This document shows positions 11,096-21,100 of a DNA stretch of 64,000 bases, in pieces; position 1 is the first letter of the stretch, and the number at the start of each line of letters is the position of its first letter. Origin of the DNA: Enoplosus armatus (taxonomy: Eukaryota > Chordata > Actinopteri > Centrarchiformes > Enoplosidae). The translations under genes were made by a program, and so were the position numbers. The notes below the pieces were generated by a model, which made no database searches, was not told the DNA's origin, and saw nothing but the letters and a program-made list of their open reading frames with translations. The stretch is from the NCBI RefSeq assembly GCF_043641665.1, contig NC_092186.1, positions 23,442,001 to 23,506,000 on the forward strand, in the 5' to 3' direction.

Positions 11096-13643
11096 ATGTC
11101 GGACTCGAGCAGAACCGTTGAAGATGTGAGGATGGTCCTGAAGTCTCGCAGAGAGTGTGAGCCGCAGGATATAATGACGTTCTATGATAAATGGGGAGCA
11201 AACTATGAAAAGGTCGGTTAAGTCTCGACAGATGTTATCCAAAAATTAAAATCCTTGTTAACGTCTTTCGTCAAGACTTGACACTGCTTTGTCTTGTCTT
11301 TTGCACTGATTGATGTATTTTTTCTTGGCACCATATGCTGACCTTTTGCACTTCATGTTGCCTGCCTTGTCTAGTTGAACAACTCTTATACCATTCCCAC
11401 TTTGCCAACAAACTGTCACACGGATTTTAAATTACAAATATTAGTAATCACACAAACACACAAAAACAAACTTGTTCTCTCTCTAGTTCTTTTCTTTTTT
11501 CTTTTCTTTTTTACAGCCTTACCTATGAGAAAATGTAACGTAACATGTTTCACATTACCGCTGACTAAGGCACATGATGGGGGTTTGGATATTTGACGGT
11601 GAACATCATGTCTTCAACAGGATCTCGACATCTTGGACTACCAAGGGCCAAATCTGGTGGCAGATTTCATTTCTTCCAACTTCAGTGGGAGTCGAGAGGA
11701 AGCCCGTGTTCTGGACGTTGCCTGTGGGCCTGGGCGGTTTGCTAAAGTGGTGAGGCTGCGTCCCTAAAAGTCCACTGCTGATAATCATCAACACCAAGTG
11801 GCTATAATGTCACAGTGAAAATCCAGTGTCAGGTTATACACCAGTGTGAAGGGTTCAGTAATTAATATAATAATCTTCCCTTCCACAAAGCAATTATTAG
11901 CACAGTTACAAAGCGCCTTTTATAAAATGCTTTGCAATATAATTGCCAGTCTGTCTCTTTGTCCCTCCTCTCCACAGTCACAGTCCTATTAGCCACTTTC
12001 CATCCATCCACCAGATGCCCTCAGACTTTTTCCCCCAGACTTCCCCATTTACCTGTTCCCTCATCGTCCCAGCAGTAACCCGATCTTCTATTTTGTTTTT
12101 TTGTAGTATGGAGTCTGCCACTCCCAATTCATATTAAGGAATTCACCGAACACGATACAGCACGTAATCCAGTGCAGTTTCATCAACCTCATACGTTTAC
12201 TGTTCTGCTCTCCTTGCACAGTTTCAGAGCTGCATTAACTCACTGCTAATGCAAACCGATTATTTACCACTGCCGCTGCTCGTCGATTACCAAGTAGCAG
12301 CCAGTTTCCAGCAGAAAACTGCAGAAATGAGTGGTTGGTTTTAAAAAGAGGACAACGTCAGTGTCAATATCAGACTTGTTCCCGTTCCCCTTCCGTGCGT
12401 AGATGAGTGACCTCGGCTTCAGACACTTTGTGGGAATCGACTGCAGTAAAGGAATGCTGGAGGAAGCCGTGAAGACTGGTCTCTATGAAGACCTCAGACT
12501 GGCCAACCTGGGAAGTGAACCGCTGCCTGCACAAGCTGGTACAGTACATGCATACATATATATGTACACTGTATATATTCAGTAGATATATAGTCATATG
12601 CTTTAGAAACTGATCCTCATAGCCATTCACCTTAAACTGTGAACAATAGCCTAGTGGTATATTACGTTTACATTTTTATGGAAACAATACTCCAATTTTC
12701 TTCCAACATAAATTTGCTGTTGTCATTCCCATTCAGAATCAGAATCAGAATCAGAAATACTTTATTGATCCCCGGGGGGAAATTGTACAGTACCAGTGCT
12801 CCCATTCAAGAGTAAAGTAGCATAATTTAGAACTAAAAGTATGTACAAATAGAAAAATAAGAAATAGAAAATAAAAAATATACACATTTACAGTATTTAA
12901 GTGAACAATGAGGTAAAAAATATATATATATATACAATAACAATGTATATGTATGTATGTGTTGCACTGAAGTGTATGACTATATATCTATTGCACTGTC
13001 AATAGACACTATTGCATTGTCTGCCCCCTTCTCTTATCTCTGTATCGCTCTTCCCTCCCTCCTCATCCTCTCCTGGTTCAGGTATGTTTGATGTGGTGGC
13101 GATGATCGGTGCGCTGCAACCTCATCTTGTACCATTCAGTGTTTTGAGGGAGTTGTGCCACGTCACTAAACCAGGTAACCAACTACAGCTCCCATCAGGC
13201 TTTGTGTTACTGTACTTTTGCACGCACAGTTTTTGATGCAGTGGGCATTTTAAAAGACATTTTGTGTGTGCATGTTTTTCAAGTTATTTTCAAATGTCGA
13301 TCCCTGGGATTGGTATTAAGGAAACTTGATATGATCACCACATCAATTCACACAGGTGTTGCAAAGTCCACTTAAACAAACATCCCGATGGATTTTCGTA
13401 TCTTTTCCTCCAGGTGGCCTGATTTGCCTGACGAAGACTCAACACAGAACTGATTCTAAAGACTCAACTGTCGCTGTGGAGAGAGAGCTGCAGCTCCTGG
13501 AGGAGGAAGGACTGTGGACCTGCACGGGGATCAAGAAGTCTGACAGATACATGAAAGATACGAGTGTGACAGACAGGGAAGATACGCAGGATGAGAGCTT
13601 TATCAGTGGAACGCTGTACCTGTTCAGGAAACCCCTCATGTGA
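11096..13643 (+). CDS. mettl27: METTL27-like methyltransferase, tandem copy 1 (5 exons)
   Basis: This gene encodes a predicted cytosolic class I SAM-dependent methyltransferase whose substrate is unknown. Coding exons are 11096-11212, 11621-11749, 12403-12538, 13082-13174 and 13414-13643. All introns are GT-AG, and phases close to give 234 residues, close to the usual family length. SAM motif I is VLDVACGPGRFAK (about residues 69-81). A second SAM-binding strand is FVGIDCSKGMLEEA (91-104), and HVTKPGGLICLT follows near the fourth and fifth exons. The order FYDKW, LDVACG, GLYEDL, EPLP, GALQ and VTKPGG matches vertebrate METTL27 as remembered. I chose the ATG at 11096 because the identical context starts copy 2. 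An upstream in-frame ATG at 11021 would add 25 residues not shared by copy 2. A good acceptor (CTTTTTTACAG, ending 11045) suggests an untranslated upstream exon. Intron 3 carries a LINE-like insertion that copy 2 lacks. Confidence 0.88.
12734..13019 (-). repeat. Non-LTR retroelement 3' end in intron 3 of copy 1
   Basis: Read on the minus strand it ends in CAATTTCCCCCCGGGGATCA, then ATAAAGTATTTCTGATTCTG and repeated ATTCTG units, the typical 3' terminus of a fish LINE-type element. The plus strand shows AGAATC repeats at 12734-12758. The remainder is A/T-rich with a short TA run. The matching intron of the second methyltransferase copy (16990-17325) does not contain it. Confidence 0.65.
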
Positions 13644-13808
13644 TTCCGCATCATGAGAATTCATCAGATTTGTTTTAAATCCCATAGAAATCAATAACTC
13701 AGAAGTGGTAAAAAAAAGAAAAGAAAAAAGATTGAAACAATGAAGCTGTCATTGTGCACATCTTTATCATGCAAGTTTGATGTATTCAGAGTATTTTGTC
13801 CTCTATGA

Positions 13809-13814
13809 AATAAA
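13809..13814 (+). promoter_or_regulatory. Polyadenylation signal of methyltransferase copy 1
   Basis: AATAAA lies 166 bases after the stop codon. It is in a region aligned with the 3' UTR of copy 2, which has its own AATAAA at the equivalent place. Confidence 0.6.
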
Positions 13815-13874
13815 TATCGTTGAAAATGATACAAATAAGACAATTGTTTGTTTTTCACCAGAAGAACATGCTAC

Positions 13875-15443
13875 AATGCCAACTCCAGACCCGGCAATTC
13901 ATTTTTGTCCTCTGTAGGGGACATGACTCTGAGACCTCTAAGTCAAGCATAATTTATAGAATCTATCTGAATCATACTGTCCCTTTTAAGAGGACACTAT
14001 GGGTTCTCATTTGATGGCCCAGTTGTGGGGGTGGGGCCAACACAGCACATGCACTGTCTTTTCAAAATGGCAGGAATTTCAACTTCCACATTTTATGCCA
14101 ACAAGAGAGGTAAATCATCATTTTTTTCCAGATATCATGTTTCTGTTGCTAAAAATCAAGTTGTTTCTTTCAAATAAAAGCCTTGGCTTCCATTTAGTAA
14201 GATTTTTAAAAAGTCACAGTAATTTTAACCCTTTCATAACACAACTTTTATTCAATGTCCTTTGTAGTGGACATCAGGACTTACTAACCTCCATTTGTAA
14301 TACATCAGGGAGCAGAGGGCAAAGTGAGGTAGAGAGGATTTTGTTAAGAATTGTGGAAGGAGATTCTGATTTAGAGCTGCCTAAAGATGAGGTAAAGGAG
14401 GGCCAGAGAGAGGAGGAAGATGAAAGCTCAGAGGAGGATACTGCAGCTGTTGAGGAGCCTGAGCCCAAGCCAGGGAAAAGTGATGATACACATCGTGTGT
14501 TATGGATCAGGAGCAATGTGTAAGCTAGGGTTTTGAAGTTTATTGCTATTACAGTGTGTAGAAAGGGAAATGAGAGCAGTTTTAGTTCACACTGTTGATG
14601 ACTGTTGATTTGGCATCATGTTTAACTAACCCTGTTTGGTAGATTGAAGAGTTTGAATGTCAGAATTTCATTTACTTTAATGTTCACGACATGAAAATAA
14701 TTTTTAAAAGAAATCCACTCAAAAATGAATTCATTATCATAAAATTACATCATTACATTCTGTATGAAGCAAGTCCCGATGTCCACTACAAGGGACAGTC
14801 AATAAAAAATCAATAAACAATATTTTTGAAAAAAAAATTGTTGCAACATGTTTCTTTAAACCACAATACTTAAATTATCATAAAAAAAGCAAAAAAGCAA
14901 AACCTTTTTTCCTCTGGGTCTCAGGAGAACCTTTAAGGAAGAATAAAGTTGGGTTTTAAGTGAAGCCTGTTGCACAAGTTGTGGATCAGTGAAACTCACT
15001 TTGCGAGATTCTCGCATGCTCACACCCAGTGCAGCTGTACCTGAATCAGTTTCCACAGAGATAAGGGACCATATTCAGTCCTGCCCATCAGCATTCCCCG
15101 CTGGGCTTCCCCCCATGCCCCGGGCCTGAAAACCTCCTCCCAGCGGTCCAAAGCTCCTGTGCTAGTAGTGTAAACACTAACTCTCCCCCATGCTCAGAGC
15201 TCCCAGTCCGGGCAGAGTCGGCTACTCGGACCACCAGCTTCAAGACTCCACTCCTTTTTTTCCAACCTAACTCTTGTCTCATTTGTTGTCTGATTAACAG
15301 TAAATTCATCAAATTCAGTGCCCCATATGCCATTTTCCAAGCTACTGTAGGTTTCCGTGGGAACACAGCCGTTTTTTCATCTAAAGTAGGTTGGAAAAAC
15401 GATAGAAGCACCCAGGGCACACGACGTGTCTTCACTTTGCCAG
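13875..15443. mobile_element. Mobile-element-like spacer between the methyltransferase copies
   Basis: This block has no counterpart on either side of the duplicated units. A motif of the form GTCC-(T/C)(T/C)TGTAG-(T/G)GGACA occurs near 13907 and 14259 on the plus strand and near 14780 on the minus strand, as expected of subterminal inverted repeats. Between them, 13999-14523 is open for 174 codons and ends in a very acidic stretch (EEEDESSEEDTAAVEEPEPK). The acidic stretch is reminiscent of the N-terminus of piggyBac-derived transposases, but no catalytic domain follows. A non-autonomous piggyBac-like remnant is my best guess, held weakly. An opposite-strand open frame at 15088-15468 is unrecognised. 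Confidence 0.4.
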
Positions 15444-15466
15444 GTTTGAAGTTGGACTGTCTCGAC

Positions 15467-17832
15467 ATGTCGGACTCGAGCAGAACCGTTGAAGATGTGA
15501 GGATGGTCCTGAAGTCTCGCAGAGAGTGTGAGCCGCAGGATATGATGACCTTCTTTGATAAATGGGCAGCAAGCTATGAAAAGGTCAGTAAGGTTTCATA
15601 CTTTTTTGACTAGTTGAGTCGAGTATAATGCATGCTTATGCATGCTTATACCATACCCACTTTGCCAACAAACTGTCACACGGATTTTGAATTACAAATA
15701 TTACTCGATCTTCCCACTGGCGATAGCACACATATCACCTGTCGCTCTTTCCCACACACAGTGGATCTCATCTCTCTCCCCTCCTCATCCTATCCCTCTT
15801 TCACAGATGTGTGCAAACACACAAAAACACACTTGTTCTCTCTCTAGTTCTTTTTTTTTTTTTTTTTACAGCCTTACCTATGAGAAAATGTAATGAAACA
15901 CATATTTCACATTACCGCTGACTAAGGCACATGATGGGGGTTTGGATATTTGACTGTGGACATCATGTCTTCAACAGGATCTCCACGTCATGGACTACCA
16001 AGGGCCAAATCTGGTAGCAGATTTCATTTCTTCCAACTTCAGTGGGAGTCGAGAGGATGCCCGTGTTCTGGACGTTGCCTGTGGGCCTGGGCAGTTTGCT
16101 AAAGTGGTGAGGCTGCGTCCCTAAAAGTCCACTGCTGATAATCATCAACACCAAGTGGCTGTAATGTCACAGTGAAAATCCAGTGTCAGGTTATACACCA
16201 GTGTGAAGGGTCTTGTCCAGTAATCAATATAATAACCTTCCCCCCTCTATAGAGTAGGGTTTGTCTTCCCACTCTGGATCCACATCAAGGGACTCACTGG
16301 ATGCAGCATGCAATGCTAAGTTACTACTGTTTCAATTCAACTGATGAAACACATTGTGGCTTTTATTCTGAAGGAGCGTCAGGAAATGCAACGCATTTGT
16401 CACCAGGGTTAGCGCTGAATGCTATTGGTTATCAAACATTCATCTACAAAACAAGATATCGGTCATTTTAGATGAAAAGCTGCAGGCGACAAGCTGCAGA
16501 ACCTCCAGCTCCTCAGCAAGATAACCAACTTTACTGTTGAACTGTTGTTGTGTGGAATCAGATGGTGATTCATTATTTTTGACTGATTTCTTTATTAAAA
16601 CAGGTTGGTTGCTTGTAAACAGGTACTTCAGTTGCTACTCTACTGTATTTCTGACAAAGTAGCTGCTCAAGTAGCGTTTACTGTATTATTAAATCGCACT
16701 TGCGATTACCATAGTAACCATGGCTGCCACCAAATCAACCAGGACTGAAGGGTTACAACCTTAAGAGCTTTAGTAACGGCTGATCACCAAGTAGAAGAGG
16801 ACAATGTCAGTGTGAATATCAGGCTTGTTTGTGTGTTCCTCTGCTGTGCGTAGATGAGTGAACTTGGCTTCAGACACTTTGTGGGAATCGACTGCAGTAA
16901 AAGAATGCTGGAGGAGGCCGCTATGACTGGTCTCTATGAGGACCTCAAACTGGCAATACTGGGAACTGAACCACTGCCTGCACAAGCTGGTACAGTACAG
17001 TGTGTGTGTGTGTATATATATACATCATATATACGTCATATCAGCTATAGTGATTGATAGCCATTCATCTAAAAATGTGAATTAGCAGTTTGAAAGATTT
17101 TGTCCAACTCTGATCATGGCTTTGCCTGGAAACTCACCAGCTCAGTGGCGGAATCTGTCTGAGGAGCAGAGGCCAAAAAAAAAAAAGGGCACCAGCTGCA
17201 TGCAGTGGAGCACCAGTACGCAGAAAGTCGTGATGCATTTATGATGACATACATTTGCTTTTGTCTTTCCCCTTCGCTTATCTCTTTATTATTCTTCCCT
17301 CCCTCCTCATCCTCTCCGGGTTCAGGTATGTTTGATGTGGTGGCGATGATCGGTGCGCTGCAACCTCATCTTGTACCATTCGGCGTTTTGAGGGAGTTGT
17401 GCCACGTCACTAAACCAGGTAACCAACTACAGCTCCCATCAGGCTTTATGTTACTATACTTCTAATGCAATTTGCGTGTTCATGTGTTGTTTTCAAATGG
17501 ATCCCTGGGATTTGTATTAAGAAACCTGATATCATCATGATCTCACACAGACCAGTCCACTTAAACAAACATCCCGATGGATTTTCGTATCTTTTCCTCC
17601 AGGTGGCCTGATTTGCCTGACAAAGACTCAACACAGAACTGATTCCAAAGACTCAACTGTCGCTGTGGAGAGAGAGCTGCAGCTCCTGGAGGAGGGAGGA
17701 CTGTGGACCTGCACGGGGATCAAGAAGTCTGACAGATACATGAAAGATACGAGTGTGACGGACAGGGAAGATACGCAGGATGAGAGCTTTATCAGTGGAA
17801 CGCTGTACCTGTTCAGGAAACCCCTCATGTGA
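15467..17832 (+). CDS. mettl27: METTL27-like methyltransferase, tandem copy 2 (5 exons)
   Basis: This is the second complete copy, again 234 residues, with coding exons 15467-15583, 15978-16106, 16854-16989, 17326-17418 and 17603-17832. Exon lengths and phases are identical to copy 1. I count 18 amino-acid differences (about 92 percent identity), including R78Q inside SAM motif I (CGPGQF), G99R, K106M and N117I. There is no frameshift or premature stop and all splice sites are GT-AG, so it looks functional rather than a pseudogene. Homology with copy 1 begins only about 23 bases before the start codon (GGTTTGAAGTTGG), so its upstream region is unrelated to that of copy 1. Either a new promoter or splicing from an upstream exon via the acceptor TTTGCCAG at 15436-15443 is needed. 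The third-exon donor is followed within about 10 bases by a TG/TA microsatellite. Confidence 0.87.
16998..17035 (+). repeat. TG/TA microsatellite at a splice donor
   Basis: A GT run followed by alternating TA begins about ten bases into intron 3 of methyltransferase copy 2. The orthologous intron of copy 1 also has an ATGTAC/TATA-rich tract, so the low-complexity character predates the duplication. Confidence 0.7.
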
Positions 17833-17984
17833 TTCCGCATCATGAGAATTCATCAGAATCACAGGCACAAAATAAAAAACACAAAAGAAAGGAAATCAAT
17901 AACTCAGAAGTGCAAAATTGTTGAAACAATGAAGCTATTATTGTGCACATCTTAGACGTATTTGTCTCTGCTTTTCTTTTTTTT

Positions 17985-17990
17985 AATAAA
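17985..17990 (+). promoter_or_regulatory. Polyadenylation signal of methyltransferase copy 2
   Basis: AATAAA lies about 155 bases after the stop codon, at the place aligned with the signal of copy 1. Homology between the two units continues to about 13873 and 18050. Confidence 0.6.
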
Positions 17991-18067
17991 TAACAGTGTA
18001 AATGATACAAATAAGACACTTGCGTCTTTTTCACTACAAAAAATGCTACATGCCAGGATGCTACATG

Positions 18068-18079
18068 CCCCCCCCCCCC

Positions 18080-18122
<43 letters not shown>
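18068..18122 (+). repeat. Poly-C plus CA microsatellite
   Basis: About 14 C residues run directly into about 20 CA units. It marks the right edge of the region alignable with methyltransferase copy 1. Confidence 0.95.
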
Positions 18123-18124
<2 letters not shown>

Positions 18125-21100
18125 CGTACCAGTGGACCCCTTACTGCAGTGGTCAAGCATTCAGCAGGGATGGAAGATAGAATATAGATAGAAATGCAGA
18201 ATCCTGCATCCTTGACGTTAGCCAGGTCACCTGAGGAAGTGCTGCGTTTCACCTTTTCTTACATCACAGTCAAATGTGCGCTTTCGACTACAATCGTCAC
18301 TCAGTGGCTTTTCGCCTTGACGTAAATTCCACCGCTGCCACGGCGAGTATCACACAGTCTGACGTTGCTTCTGCCAAAGTAAATGTGGAATGGCTGGAGA
18401 CTGAAATTACAAGTTTTGGAGACACCCATGCGAAACGCAGGGACACTACGCAGGCGTCAAAACCTGGCCGCCATCAAAACTGACCAGGTCGATTTAACGG
18501 CTAACACTGATCGTCTTTTGTCAATCGGAGGACTCCACATGATAACCCTCTGTATCTTGGAAGGGGATGACGCTATTTTATTCCTGCAATGCCATTCACC
18601 AGAGATGGAGCCATCAGGTTTACTCTGCGACTCTGTTCTCGTTACCAAATCATCACTTGCTGACATACCTGCGTCTTATCATCTCATCAGTCATTCAGTG
18701 TATATAACCAGCTCACCAGCCGATTCCCTTTGCCAGGTCGTAAAAGAAAAAAAAAAGGTAATTTGGTTACAGACAAACTAAAATGGGGGATAATACAGCT
18801 TTTGTAAAACCATAAAGAACAAAAAAAAAAAAAAAACACTTCAGGTTCCACAGTTCAGGGACAAATAAAAAGCACTTCTTGTGCCATCTTTTCTCGTGAC
18901 CCGTGATGACGTGGGTCAATGGAAAAGATTGTTTTGTGGCAACAGAGAGAGGAAAATAAAAACAGGTTTGAGTGGCTGGAGTGTAGGGCCAGAGGTGAGG
19001 ACTGGGGCTCAAGATGAAATTGGGACTTGGGGACAGACCTGTGAGAGTGCAGAGGTTTTTCTTGAGTAAAAAAAAGACTGATCAGAAGCCTCAGGCTGAG
19101 GAGTGGTTAGTGGTGTGCAAGGGTGTGAGAGCTCAATGCGAGAGTTTGCGCTGGGACAGAGAGCCAATGCTGGATTCAGGCTATGTTGTGGGTTTGTGTG
19201 CTGCGGAACAGGACTTGAAATGAGCTGTCAGGCCTGTCAGGGGGCACCCGAGGTGTAACGGCGACTTCTTTTGTTTGATTCTCCGTACTCTTGCAAATAT
19301 TTTTCAACCACGTTCGTTTCCAAGTCATTTCTCATAAAAAAGACAGCACAGATGAGCCTTTGTTTTATTTAACAACATTTCAGACGAGTTTCCTTGAAAG
19401 TCACGCAAGTTTGGGGGTGAAGAAAAGGGGGTGAAGTCTTCCGGAAAGCTGAGTGGAGCTGCCCCAGGTTGCCTTTGTTTACTCACGGGACACCCTGTTT
19501 TTTTACTTTTTAGGGCAAAGATTTTCAGAATAACCCAGTTAACGCGGAGAAACCAGTAATTCATTGTGTGAACTCAGTACATTTTACCACCATTAGAGGC
19601 TTTATCATTTGAACCAGGCTCCAGGTGATTATTCTTAGTAGGTTCATCTCTACCAGCAGCATTTCTTTTCCTTTTTTCTGAGCTCCGCTTTATGCTTGTA
19701 AGGCTGCAGGAGATTTTAGCCTGCCATGCCGACAGATTCATCTACAAGCTCCTGCTGAAGTCTTCACTTTTGGCACCTACTATAACACTAACCTAGCCAA
19801 TCCTATCATAATTCCGACATAGATAATTCTTTTGTATAGTAGAACAAAATAGTTTGCACTGTTCACTAGCTGGGAACAGGTGGCACCTGCTCCTCAAGTA
19901 GCACTTGCCAACTCCACCTAGGGCCTGCAGGGCAGCTGTGTCTGTGCTTTCTACTCATATGTTAGCTGTGAGATATTGTCATGAACGCACATTACATGTT
20001 ATGCTTAACCCTAACAGGTTTCATGATCATTTCTGCTTTGGCCTCATTAAGAGTCTTTAAGAATGCACATCAAATCTGTATTTTTAACAGGCAATTTAAA
20101 ATGAAATCAGTACAGTACGAAAATGGTTATAAACAGAAACCATGCACACTGAGCCCAATGCATTTTTTTTTTTAATTTGCATTTGATGGTGCAAAGTTGG
20201 AACACGGGGGGAAGTTTCCATCCCTCACCACAGACACCAATTCTAATAGTGGTACCTGCTCGGTGTGCGCATTTTGAATTAATTTGGCAATTATGTGAGA
20301 GGGCGAGAAACCCGGTGAGGTTTCTAGTCCCTGTCACTGACTTCTACTGGTTGGCTGAAGTACCTGCACGGTTGAGGCTGGATCAAGGGTTACAGTATAA
20401 CATCTTTCCCATGTGTTACGCCTCACCGGTGAAGCTCATCAGTTGCAGGTGAACAGAAGCAGCTGGCGCTGCCACGTGTCATGGAGGTCACACATGATTG
20501 TCTGCGTCCTCCCCTGGCCAACAGTAGAGTTAGTGGTGGCAAGAACTACAGCGGAGAGTGGATTGCACTTTCAACTTAGAAGTGGAGAAAATATCTGCAA
20601 AACTTACCTTTTTCGATTCTGGTAAACATTATCTGAAGCCGGTGTCTGTGCCTTGTGAGACAGCAGACATGTTCCTGGTGCTTGTTTTCTGCATTAGCAG
20701 AAGGAAGTGTTACATTGGAATTCTATGGAGCACAGCACACGACACAGCGGGCCTCTGAGTCGCTCGTCAACAAACAGGAGAATATGGCCGCATTCTGTGA
20801 ATTACTCAAAGGGACAGATGAAAATACAAAGGCCAGTCGGAACAGATTTATTACAGATTGTGCTGTCAAAACACTGAGCCACATGTATAAATGAAATACC
20901 TGGAGAGGTGGCAAACTGGGATGATTGATAGCAAACATACTAACACAAAAGCAGGCAGGTAAAAAAAGAAAAAAAAAAAAGCACACACAAAGAGTTATAC
21001 ATACACATACGCACGCATTCTCAAAAGATATACAGTCCTGTCACTGGTGTTGATATGGCTTCTCTACCTGCCTACAAGAATAATGACTGGGCTGAGACAG

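Noticed and set aside
13999..14523. 174-codon open frame as a host gene
   Set aside because: It lies in a spacer with transposon-like repeats, has no recognisable globular domain and no splice partners. The acidic end fits a transposase remnant at best.
15088..15468. Minus-strand 126-codon open frame as a gene
   Set aside because: No domain recognised, and it overlaps the first exon of methyltransferase copy 2 on the opposite strand. Probably fortuitous or repeat-derived.
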